A DNA stretch of 64,000 nucleotides, from NCBI GenBank assembly GCA_015501605.1, contig JADNRZ010000012.1, forward strand, positions 1,302,001 through 1,366,000, given 5' to 3'. The notes under the pieces were generated by a model that did no database searches, was not told the origin of the DNA, and saw nothing but the letters and a program-made list of their open reading frames with translations. The position numbers were made by a program, and so were the translations under genes. This DNA comes from Panaeolus papilionaceus (lineage: Eukaryota; Basidiomycota; Agaricomycetes; Agaricales). This document shows positions 38,744 to 49,338 of the stretch, piece by piece; position 1 is the first letter of the stretch, and the number at the start of each line of letters is the position of its first letter.

Positions 38744-41432
38744 CTATACCGATCCACGCCGCTTCTGGGTCCCGTTCATCTTTTCCTGCTAAACTCGCCC
38801 AATATGTTGGTAGGCCTGACCAGTTTCTGAATATAATAAAGGAAGCGTACCTGATTGTCGGTGCATGCATCACTATGAACACTGATTTCGAGCACGGGCC
38901 AAGGAGCGGGATGGTCTTCGGGGATGGACTGGACGAACCGAATGGTACTCAGGGGACCGTTTGAGATAGCAATTCCACCGTCAGTGACCGGGCCGTTCAT
39001 GTACTTTTCCTTGATACCAGCACGCGAGTTGAGGCTATATATAAACCAAGAGTCATTCAGTTGACATTGTCCAGGTAGCATGGGGGAGATCTACCTTGCT
39101 AGGACGCTATTCATGTACACTATCTCTTACGTCAGTAGCATAATTCAAAAGCCTCGCTCAGAAGTACTGACACTTGCTGCTAATAATTAGTGGAAGAATG
39201 AACGCGAGACTGTCCCGTGCAGTCAGAACCTGTGAGGGAATCGAAATGCATTCGTCATTCATTCGTTTGCTTCACACAAATACACACTAGGCGTACCAAT
39301 ACGAGATTAATCGCTGCCATTACAGCCGTCAAGCCACCTCTGTTAATGGCGTTGATCATGAGTCGGTTAACCAATGCATCTGACCTATATGGGCATAAGC
39401 CGCATATCCAACAGTAGAGGCCGAAGAGATCACGATTCACTTCTTGATACCTGATTTAGCAATGCTTAGCCTCCTGAGGAGGGAGAACGTAATCATGACA
39501 TCGCACATAAAAGTTGCGAAGCTTTGAAGCATATAGACTGCCTGTGGGTTATTGCATACACGTCAGCCAACACTCTAAGACCTGGTTTAAATGCTTACTA
39601 TCACTTGGGCATCGATCCAAATAGTTAAACCATCAAGATATCCGAGATGACCATTATTATCAGCTGCACCCAGCCAAATGCTACCCGTGATGCTTAGTGA
39701 CAGTCAGATCGTCGAGTGCAAAACACACCTAATGGTGGCCTGTGCTGATTTGGGTATGAGAATTAGCAAATCAGTGTGACAGTAATTTACAATTTCTTAC
39801 CGAAAGCAGCGGCTATTGTAAGTTATAAGGGTCAGATGATTCGATGATCATGATAATCTAAGTAGAGTGTACCAAGGGCGATGATTGCGAGGGTTGCCTG
39901 AGACGCCCATGTGTCAGCCTGTGGCTAATGATCAACGATACAAATACTCACAATACAGATGGGCCTGAACTTCTCAGTCCCCCTGGAGTACCATAGGGAC
40001 TCCCTAGGGACTCTCTGGACTCCCTACGGACTTTTTACATATATTACCTAATTTTGATGTTTTGATAGGTTTCAGACAAATCCATATGCAGAGTCCCTAG
40101 GGAGTCCCTACGGACTCTGTAGGGACTCCCTAGGGACTCTGATGGACTCCATCGGGACTCCACAGGGACTCCAGGCAAATTGGATAATGCAAATGCAGAT
40201 GACTCTGATGTAGATAATAATTAGTCATTACAATATATGGACAATTGTACTCACAGTATTTCCCATAATTGCCTTGTATTACTGCTGGAGTCCCAGGGAG
40301 TCCCTAGGGAGTCTGCACAGAGTCTGTAGGGACTCCCTAGGGACTCTGTATATATGAATTTGTCTGAAACCTATCAAAACATCAAATTTAGGTAATATAT
40401 GTAAAAAGTCCGTAGGGAGTCCCTTGGGACTCAAGTGACTCCAGTACATATATTACAAATTTCTCATAATACAAGGTAATTTTGCCTTGTTTTTTTGTTT
40501 GTTTGCACTGTCCTTGTATGCTGGTGTTGCAGTTGAGGGTGTCCACAGTTGTGTTAGGTGACAATGCTGTGTTTTTGGCAGAGAGTCCCTAGGGAGTCCC
40601 TAGGGAGTCCGTACGGTACTCAGGGGGGACTGACAAGTACTCAGATGGGCACAAGACAATCTGTCTTGTTTACTGCCAGGGTAATTTCAGCATCCCAGAT
40701 TTACTCCATGCCTATGCTTCTTCGGCTTACAATGGTAGACACACATCGTAAAATGCCTGGTCAGGATGCGCAACAGGGTCAGTAACAATATATGCATGGG
40801 TGACACAACCGTGCTATCTCTCACGTTTGAACAATGAAAGCCGACAGGTACTTCAACCGGTAGTTCAGCAACGTCACAAACGGAATAACAGTCGAACTGG
40901 GGCATACAGTAGGAAACGAATGAACGATCTCTTCCCTATACACGACGTTAGTTTCTCATAAATAAAGCTGGTTAAACATACCAATAAGTAGATGAGGTTC
41001 CTTGGCCGATTAATAGCTTGTAGAGTAGTTCGAAGAAGACGACTATCTGGGCGCCTTCCAGAATGCTATAAAGCAATGTCTGTGATTAGTTTGGGTGCTG
41101 CTTGCTTCGAGCTTACATTACAACTGCAACCTATATACAAGCCCCCGTGAATTAACTTGAAGTGATAAGGAGCTCGCCCCCACTCACCATAACCTTCAGA
41201 CGCCAATGATCTCGGCCGCACCGCTGAAAGTAAATCCATGCCTGGAGCAGGCCACAACCATATAAACTAAGGGGCGGCAGCTGATATAACTGGAATCTTC
41301 GCCAAAAATAAAATGCGTAACAGGCGTAACATACAGTGTCTCGAGAAACAGAGCGACAAACCAAACACGCGACAAAGTGATCGGTTTAATGGCCTCAATT
41401 TTTTCCCCAAATGGAAAAATAGTAGTCGGCAT
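38744..41432 (-). pseudogene. DUF6534-type membrane protein, copy C, interrupted by a TIR element
   Basis: From ATG 41432 the gene reads MPTTIFPFGEKIEAIKP with SRVWFVALFLET at the exon 1 end. Exon 2 is LYGCGLLQAWIYFQRCGRD, and further exons give NILEGAQIVVFFELLYKLL, TRHFTMCVYHC, the DUF6534 block DALVNRLMINAINRGGLT and the tail SLNSRAGIKEKYMNGPVTD. A final exon ending at 38744 (or readthrough to 38776) closes it. In the exon equivalent to the KKTDRLVPICVV segment of copy B, a 677-bp element (39965-40641) is inserted between two copies of CAGATGGGC. Without it the exon would read through to a normal GTGAGT donor. The gene was evidently intact before the insertion and is now broken unless the insert is spliced out. 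Confidence 0.75.
39965..40641. mobile_element. 677-bp non-autonomous TIR transposon with palindrome arrays and 9-bp TSD
   Basis: The element is flanked by identical CAGATGGGC at 39956-39964 and 40642-40650. The tips are inverted repeats: CTGAACTTCTCAGTCCCCCC on the left, against CTGAGTACTTGTCAGTCCCC (minus strand) on the right, then AGTACC on both. Subterminal regions are packed with the palindromic unit GGACTCCCTAGGGAGTCC and variants. A second inverted pair of about 75 nt contains TTTGATGTTTTGATAGGTTT (near 40050 and, inverted, near 40365-40385). No transposase is encoded. The 9-bp duplication with dense subterminal repeats points to an hAT-, MULE- or KDZ-mobilised element; which one is not decidable here. 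Confidence 0.9.
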
Positions 41433-42003
41433 GTGTCCAAAGAGCAGATGTGGAGACTAGGTTAGCAATAAACTTGAAGGGAAAAAGCAACGGACATTCC
41501 CAACTTTGATATTATGCTTTATATAATGAATCGAAACTTTCCACATACATGGCTATTGATATCGATATCCCACAATGATGATCACGGTCCATGTCCTCTA
41601 CGTTAATTATGTAGAGCATAGCTTCTGACGGTGCCCCGAGCAGCACCGTTGATGGACAAGGTTGGTTTTATAGGTTCATATTAATAGCTCAAGGGTGTAC
41701 AAGGGTGTCGTAAATATGGTTTCTACCATGATGCACATTATTATAAACTTAGTTGTGGGCCATGGTCTCCGACGTCGGGAGCCCCGTTGAACAGCGCTGT
41801 TGATCGACAACATTGATTTCATAGGCTCATATTGTTAGCACAAGTGTGTACAAGGGTGGAGTAAATATGCTGAGTTTCTGGTATCATGATGCACATGTTT
41901 TATGGCTTTATCAATGATCACCATGTCAATGGTCGTTTTATACCATGCCCTCTCCTCCCACGTATCTTTTTATTTTGCTTCCACGCTGCGCCAGAAGATT
42001 CAG
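41433..42003. other. Intergenic between DUF6534 copies C and D
   Basis: Holds the copy C promoter and the imperfect 151-bp tandem duplication listed separately. Confidence 0.5.
41626..41905. repeat. Imperfect tandem duplication, period about 151 bp
   Basis: Two diverged units in direct orientation. Each contains GTTGATGGACAA or GTTGATCGACAA (41648 and 41799), a TTCATAGGCTCATATT-like block, GTGTACAAGGGTG, GTAAATATG and ATGATGCACAT. It lies upstream of copy C, so it could be duplicated promoter sequence. Confidence 0.75.
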
Positions 42004-43980
42004 TCAGCCGTAATCCCCAAGGGTCATCAGCAAGCGTACCTCGTTGTCGGTGAATGAATCACTATCAAGGCCTACTTCAAAGACGGGCGCAGCCATGGAA
42101 CGCTCTTGAGGGTTGGACTGAGCAAACCGGATTGTACTCAAGGGGCCGTTCGAGATTACGATGTCGCTGTCGGTGACTGGTACATTCGTGTACTTTTCGT
42201 TGATGCTATCACGAGCATTCAAGCTATATGTAGGACGGGCACTTTAGTTGATGATGTCAGTTGGGAGAAACATTCACAGTCGAACCTGGCTAGAACACTA
42301 TTCATGTACACTAGCATTCACGTCAGTATCCCAGTTCTAGAAAATTGAAAAAAAAAATGTACTCACATTGACTACCGACAAGGAGTGGAAGGTAAAATGT
42401 AATACCCTTCGCTGCGGTCATGATCTGAGGTTTCCGGTCAGCGTTGGTTCATTCACTTCATCCAATGGATTCGAACGCACTAGGATGAGGGTGATGGCTG
42501 ACATTGCAGCTATCAAGCCACCTCTGTTAATGGCGTTTGTCATGATCCGGTTGATCATCGTGTCCGACCTGGATGAGGATCAGTTGCGCTGCCCATATAT
42601 AGTAGATCTCGAAGAACACCGTTTACATACTTCTGGATACCCGACTTGCTATTGACCCTCCTGATGAGGCAAGTAGTGATCGTGACGTTGCACAGAAGAG
42701 CTGTAGAACTTTGGATGAAATAAAGTAACTGTTGGAAATTTCCATTTCGACGCGTTGGTCAGAGCTCGGAAACGTAGAGCTGAAAATCTTACTAGTTCTG
42801 GTCCATCTACGAAAACCCCCACAGCGGTGGATGTTTCCCAAATATTTCCATTGGCTACGAAGATCATACTTCGAGATGTTTAGTTATGGTTCGGCCGTTG
42901 GGCATGAAGCTAACCTAACAATGGCTTGGCCTGATAGAGATATCGTTCAGTGGATTAGAGGTCTAGGACTTTAAAGACCTCCTACCGAAACCGGCGACTG
43001 TCAATGATTCGATCAACAATCAGAATAGAGCCGCTTCCGTTGTAACCTGGCTTACGCAGAGAGATAGACGCCAAGACACCCTGAGGCACCTAATGTTAAC
43101 CAACAATTTTGAGGTATCGATATATACGCATACGTACGATGGAAATTGGTGCAAGACGATCGGTCTTCTTTACTGTGATTGCGATGAAATCAGCCACAGC
43201 GCGATTGTACATTTATGTGGGATGACTTGCAATGATAGACACATATCGCAAAATGCCTGTGAATTAGATTGGACGGGAATTAAGGCAGGGTATCAGTATA
43301 GCGACGAGTGATTCAAGCGTACAAACGCTTACACTTGAACCAAGAAGGCCGACAGGTACTAGTTCCAATACGTGAGTAAAGTTTGCGAAGAGTGAACAAT
43401 AGCGTAATTGAGACAAACAGTAGGGAAAGCTTGAGCCAGTTCTTCCCTTGATACGACGTTAGTAGGCGATCAATGAACATATATATAGCGACGTACCAGT
43501 AATAACTGTCCGGACCACGGTAAAGGTTATGAATCAAATGAGACGTTGAAGACTTTTCTTCAGGTTGAACGATGAAAAGCTGGAAGAGGAGTTCAAAGAA
43601 GATAACTATCTGCATGGTTTCCAGGACGCTATTATACATGTTAAGATTAAGCTGAACCGGATTTTACTTTTGTTCTGCTTACACCAAGGTTGCGACCTGG
43701 AGCATTATCATAATGAGTTAGGCTAACGTGGGATTATAGGAAGCTCATCACTCCGCACCATAGCCTTTAGACGCCGTGAATCCCTGCGATATTTCTCGAA
43801 ATATCGCCATGCTTGAGACAAGCCACATCCAAATAGACTACAAAACATTCTTTATTAGCGATGCCTCAGTAGCGGTATATAAAGCGCAACATACATGCTC
43901 TCCAGAAAAAGAGTGACAAACCAAACACGGAGCATAACACCCTGATCAACAGGTTTTATTGTTTCGCCCAATGTAGACAT
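42004..43980 (-). CDS. DUF6534-type membrane protein, copy D
   Basis: From ATG 43980 exon 1 reads MSTLGETIKPVDQGVML and ends VWFVTLFLESM. Exon 2 is LFGCGLSQAWRYFEKYRRD, followed by VLETMQIVIFFELLFQL and SYYWYVAIYMFID. The DUF6534 block is TMINRIMTNAINRGGLIAAM, and the tail LNARDSINEKYTNVPVTD ends at 42004. Copies C and D share EKYxNxPVTD and STIRFxQS in the tail and look like the closest pair. Predicted seven-helix membrane protein of unknown role. It starts about 745 bp from the divergent SSZ1 start codon. Middle exons were not all resolved. Confidence 0.72.
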
Positions 43981-44724
43981 ATTATCTGAAAACAGCTAGT
44001 GAGGAGGTAGGGTTGGCAACAATGGGGAGTAGCAGCAGGACCTCGACGCGATATGGGCGTTCTGTTTTATACCCCAGGAAATCGGATGACTTTTAAAATC
44101 GCACGATGCGTTCTTGATATGCGACTCGCAGCTTGCGTGTAAATTTATCTGGAGAAACGAAGAGCACTGCATCTTTCCCTGCTAGCTGCAGCACTAGGGT
44201 GATCGCGCTCGAATGGTTTCCTTCAAACTTGTTGGCTCACGATACTTATGGTTTCCACAGCAGCACACGGATGTCTTTGTCAAACGCGTTTCACCTTCCA
44301 TAGAAGTTGATCATGAGAAGACTAAGTGTGATGAAATTTGATAGATATATATTTTGAGAGAATGGTAGCAAAGATAGATCAAAGGCGGTATTGGCAAGTG
44401 TGAGTGCTTTGTCTTATCTTATCATGGATGTAATGAAATCACATGACCTATCAGATGCCAATCCTTTTTTTTTCTTGATATCGGCCTGGTATCAACTCAT
44501 CGACGCGCCTCGATCTTCTTCTCTCCTTCACGACTTCCTGTTCTTTAGGTCAGGTTAGACGCCCGCATAAACGCCAATAAAACACTGGAGTGTTAATATC
44601 CAAAGTTCACGAATCACCACCCCGCATTTCGTGTCACTTTTAAGCCTCTCGTTCTCAACCTTTTAACGACGATCTACGCATCTATATTCCTACCTCTCAA
44701 CTTCTCAACCCCAAATCCACAAAA
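43981..44724. promoter_or_regulatory. Divergent promoter region, DUF6534 copy D / SSZ1
   Basis: The stretch between the two start codons. A pyrimidine-rich run (44500-44700, many CTT/CTC) directly precedes the SSZ1 ATG, as is usual for highly expressed fungal translation genes. No repeat was found. Confidence 0.45.
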
Positions 44725-47659
44725 ATGCCCCCAAGAAGACAGAACGGAGCTTCCACCAACGTGTCGACGCGTCAGGCTACCCCCGCACCCGAAGATGTTA
44801 CACCAAAGGAGATCAATTCACTACCTCCTGTTATTGGAATCAACTTCGGTAACTCTTATGCCTCTATCGGAGCATTTACCAAGGTGAGTTTTCTAGGTAT
44901 AACTTTTCGCGTTATCAATGGTTATAATGGAAGTGGGATGAGCAACTGTTTTGCTACGATTGGTGTTTATAACCATGTTTCGGGGTGTATGTGCATGGCG
45001 GCATTTTTATGTTTTTTCTTCTTCATCGCATCCTACAGCGGGTTTTGAGCTATTGAGCTAAACACCGCTGGGAGATGCCCACCAGTGTAGAGCTATTCAG
45101 CTGGCACGGGCACCACCCATACTGCAGTGCATGATAAACGGACTACTGTAGATCGTGTTCTGCGATCTTATCAACACCTGTGGCTTGCGCCGCTTCACTT
45201 CTTCACATGGTCACACCCTCTTGCTCTCAACCTTTTTATATGTTGAAAAGCCAGTCGGGCATCAAACCATTTTTATTGGCGCTTGACAACGTCCTGATGC
45301 GCGAATTCTTCAAGTGAAAATAATCCTTTTCGTGAAGATATTTGTTCTGATGGTCTTGTTTCGTCTCCATCTCCAGACCGCCTACCATCTTACTGTCATT
45401 TTTATCCATCACTATACTAAGCTTCACCCTTTCAGGAAAATGTGGTAGAATGTATCGCCAACGAGGATGGTGAACGCCAAATCGCCTGCGCCATTTCTTT
45501 CCACAATGAGGAGCTGGTGTGTAACCTAAAGTTGTGTCTGGCAAAAACATACTAATTTTGAGCGTAGTATATTGGTAGCCAGGCCAAGGCTCAGCTCGTC
45601 AAAAACGCCCCCAACACCATCACTGGATTCAGAAATCTTCTGGGAAAAAAGTGCGTTATTTTTTTTCTGCGTTGTTTTTAGTCTTCGTTCTGATGGACAT
45701 CGCAGATTCTCCTCGCTACCCAAGGAAGTCACTGAAGCCACCACCTCATGCCGACCTATTCCCTTCCCTGGACAACCAGAGACCATTGGATATGCTGTTT
45801 CCGTTCTCGCCTCTGCCCCATCCCATCTCGCCACTCCAAACCCTTCTGTGCCCCCTTCTGCTGTCGCCTCAGCAGCCCCATCCAATGCCCCCACTCCCCG
45901 TCCTTCTTCCCCATCACAAAACTTTGAAACCCGCTACCTAACTGTCCGCGAAGTCACCGCCATCTTCCTCCGCAGCCTCATCAAGAGTGCTGAGGATTTC
46001 TTGGGCAAGACTATTGAGGGTATCGTCGTCACTGTCCCTGCCACCTTCACCGAAGAGGCCAAAGACGAACTTGAGAGTGCCGCTAAGGACATTGGTGTCC
46101 GTGTTCTCCAGCTTTTGGACGAAGCTGGTGCTGCTGCTGGTGTGACCACCAGTGAAGCCTGGACCGCTGTTGGTGCTGGTACAGAGGAGGAGCAGGCTGC
46201 CCAGCTTTCCCTCACCCCTGATCGCACTCAGCTCGTCGTCGACCTCGGCAGCTCAAGCTTGTCACTACACCTCCTGTCCATCCGTCAGGGATTGGCTTAT
46301 GTCCTTGCCCACTCGTCCACCTCCAACGTCGGATCCCAGGCTATTGACGACAAACTCATTGCCTTCTTCGCAACGGATTTTACCAAGAAGACCAGGATCG
46401 CTTTGTCAGTGTCTGCGCCTTCCAGTGGCAAGTTGTTGCCCAACCAGGAGGTTCAGGATGCTAGGGCCGAGGCTAAGCTGAGACTTGCGATTGAGCACAC
46501 CAAGAGGACGCTCAGTGCCTCCCCTGGTGCTGCTACTTGCAGCGTGGAGAGTTTGAAGGAGGGCGTTGACTTCAATGGAAGCATCAACAGGCTGCGATTT
46601 GATATGATTGCTGCCCCTGTTTACGCTGCTGTTGCAGCTGAGGTTACTAAGCTTTTGACTTCCGGAAGTACGTATTCCTTCCTCGCTTTTCTCCATTTTT
46701 CTATTATTTTTAAACGTCTTCGTCATTTTTCCCGCCTTGTACTTAATTTTCCTAGTTCTATCTATTTTATTATTTTATTTTTTGCCACACGACGCTGATC
46801 TAACTTTTCTCTGACTGTAGACACCGCCCTTGATGCCCACCAGATCGACGAAATCGTCTATGTTGGTGGATCAACCGCTCTCCCTGGTCTTGACGAGCGC
46901 CTCCTTCTCGAGTGCGGTTTCCGTGAGGATATCGCCACCCCCTTCGCCCGCGGCGTCGTCGTTGGAGGAGGTGTCGGTGAGCCTACCACTGTCCTCGCCC
47001 GTGGCTGCGCCATCCAAGCTGGATGCCTATGGGCCCTCGTTGGATCCTCCAGCAAAGAAGACGCCGAGCTCCTTGAATCCTTCGCCCGTCACCCCGAGAC
47101 CAAGGCGGCCAAGATCCTCGACGTCCGTGCTACCACCCGCACCATTGGTGTTGTCTTCCCTGGAGCCGTTGCTGGTGCTGATGAAGATAGTATTGAGAAA
47201 CAGGTCGGAGGCGTGTATGTGCCATTGATCCTCCATGAGACTGCTCTTCCTGCCCGTAGGGCTGTTTCATTGGATGTTCAAGTTGCCGAGGGATCAAGTG
47301 CCAAGGTCGTTGCTGAGATTTGGGAAGTCGAGGAGGGCATCAAGGTTGAGAAGGTTGTTGTACCCAGGGATGAGGACGAGGAGGACGAGGAAGAGGAAGA
47401 GGAAGAGGAGACTGTGAAGAAGGCTACTGTGACGAAGAAGACCCTGCTTGGTGTCATTGAGTTTGCGCCTAAGCTTGCGATTAAGACCGCTAAGGGCAAG
47501 GGCGCTGCTTCGAGTAGAACGCAGGGCAAGGCGTATACGAGGGTGCAGGTTAAAGGTGTTGTGGGTGTTGATGGAAAGGTCGACGTTGAAGTTGAGGAGG
47601 TTGGTGGAAGCTCTGATGTGCAGGGGGCCAAGGGTTCTGTCAGCGTCCCTGCTCTTTGA
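44725..47659 (+). CDS. SSZ1: Ribosome-associated Hsp70-like protein Ssz1
   Basis: Five exons, join(44725..44883, 45436..45516, 45568..45650, 45706..46667, 46821..47659), join in frame to give 707 aa. The nucleotide-binding domain starts PVIGINFGNSYASIGAF (the Ssz1 form of the Hsp70 GIDLGTT loop). It continues with NTITGFRNLLGKKF, VTVPATFTEEAKDELESAAK, LLDEAGAAAGV, VVDLGSSSLSLHLLS and IDEIVYVGGSTALPGLDERL. The C-terminal part has an acidic run (47370-47410) and a Lys-rich stretch. In yeast Ssz1 pairs with zuotin in the ribosome-associated complex, which stimulates Ssb at the tunnel exit; the same cytosolic role is expected here. It is longer than yeast Ssz1 (538 aa) because of the alanine/serine/proline-rich insert near residue 120 and the acidic tail. 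The terminal part of this exon was copied downstream (52080-52392). Confidence 0.92.
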
Positions 47660-49338
47660 ATAAAGATTTTTGTAAGAAGAGGAAGGTGATGCTGATCATC
47701 TTAGACGGGTCCTCTTGGAAATTTTACTCGTAGATTGATGTTGTTTTTTCACTATTTTTTGACGTGTTGTTGTTTAAACACATATCCCTGATCTGATGAT
47801 ATGGTTATGGTTCGTCCATCGTCTTTTCTTTCAGGTTTTCGTCGCAAGGCCTCTGTATGTTGTCCTATGTTCACATTCAGGCTCGGTACTTCATATTGTA
47901 TACCAATTTTCCTGTCGTTGACAAGCCTCGAGGCCTCATGACGGATAGCATGTTGCGAAGCGTCATCACTGAATTCGAACAGTCAGCGCCTTTCTGTCCA
48001 TATCAATCCCAAAGTTGCCCCGTTCTCAATACCGGAAATATGAACACGTTCAAACGGAGCACTAATACGCCTCTGTTTCAGACACCATAATCCTCGGATC
48101 TGGTCTCACCATTCTCCGTGTCCCCAGATGGTTGTGAGTCTTTAGATATTTACAACGACAGCAAGAGTAGACCCCGCGTTTACTCGAGTAATATGATTTA
48201 AGGTCCCTGTTCTGCAGTCAAGCCTTATTGTATGACACAACTTGTAATGCAGAACATAAGAGAGCATGTCATGACTCATTTGGACTCATGTGTTCCGGTG
48301 CTTGTTCTTCACCGCATCAATGCAGTCCAACCTTGCCATCATGCTTGAGCGCTTCCGTAAAAGGATGTGGAACTCAATAAAATTGACCTGACAGGTATCA
48401 TTTTTTTGACACAAATAGAGCCACAATTCTTGGGTATATGGTTTCCCAGTAGTTTATAATCACGGGTTATATGCACATACACTTCATTTTAGAGGTGTTG
48501 TACTGCAGAACCTTCGACCTGCACGGAGAAACATACGTTTTGAGTAGACGGGATACATGAATCATGATGCATAATTATTTAGACACATGTCACTTTCATA
48601 ATCTGTTCTATGTTCCAGCTTCGGGACTCTTCAATTGAGTACCCCTAATATCGTGTATCCCAAGGTGGTGTATAGCATTGGCCATAGTGACAATTCAGAC
48701 TTCAGCTGCAGCCTGCGAATGGCCGTAGACCCGCTAGGCCGAACGTCATCGCGTCTATTCCACAACAACTAGTCATCCACAACTCCCCAGTGTGGTCAGT
48801 GTGATCTGCGTGTAGTGTCACTTGTGCTAGCTGCTTCCCGGCCTCCAGGTAGTTTGGGTAGCGAAAGAGGTCAGTGGTTTGATGATTATGTCCGAGCCCC
48901 ATGAGAGATCGACAGCCGTACCGCTGGATTCCGTTCCGTTGGTGCTGCCCTGTGGCTTCTTAATTAGTGGCTGGGTAGTTTAAATCTTGGATTTGATTGC
49001 CCTGTGAAATACTGCATCTATATTGGATATTCCGAGAGGCTCAGTTGGATATATGCCCTCAATTCCTAAAATATTTTACCAACTCTATTCATTTTTATTT
49101 GGTTTTGTAAGTGAGGCGCTGTCATGAAGTGAAACGAGCGCTAAACCTATATCAGTCGACATGATCTCGGCGCCGTTATCAGCTCCGGCCACACAGGCTT
49201 CCCGCAAAGCACAGGTTCGGTTAGAACTTGAACGCTGTTCTGAGGCACTTCACTGACAAGACGCGAAAGGCGTATCCTCCTGATATATAAGGGACGAATA
49301 CGACCTCTGTTGGCAGCAATAAACACCCCTTCATCGAC
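47660..49338. repeat. SSZ1-P450 spacer, unit 1 of a repeated block
   Basis: Contains the SSZ1 3' flank, then about 1.4 kb that recurs upstream of P450 2 (about 52450-54279) and P450 3 (about 57340-58816). Shared landmarks are a CATTCAGGCTCGG-type block, GCATTGGCCATAGTGACAAT and CGCTGGATTCCGT. ORFs in the three copies are not conserved as proteins, so the block is treated as non-coding. The TATA-like element for P450 1 lies at its end. Confidence 0.7.
49284..49290 (+). promoter_or_regulatory. TATA-like box of P450 1
   Basis: TATATAA about 50 bp before the start codon, within a stretch conserved in the first three P450 genes. Confidence 0.6.

Noticed and set aside
39980..40640. Simple satellite interpretation of the GGACTCCCTAGGG repeats
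   Set aside because: The repeats are confined between precise inverted tips and a 9-bp target duplication, so they are part of a transposable element.
45236..45550. Minus-strand ORF opposite SSZ1 exon 2 and intron 1
   Set aside because: Overlaps a clearly spliced gene on the other strand and has no recognisable features.
47278..47631. 117-aa antisense ORF in the SSZ1 last exon (also 52068-52319)
   Set aside because: Codon-composition shadow of the Glu/Lys-rich SSZ1 tail; it recurs only because the segment was duplicated.
48702..48902. Minus-strand ORFs in the P450 spacers (also 53666-53869 and 58104-58352)
   Set aside because: They sit in the repeated spacer, but the frames are not conserved between the three copies, so the sequence is not under protein-coding constraint.
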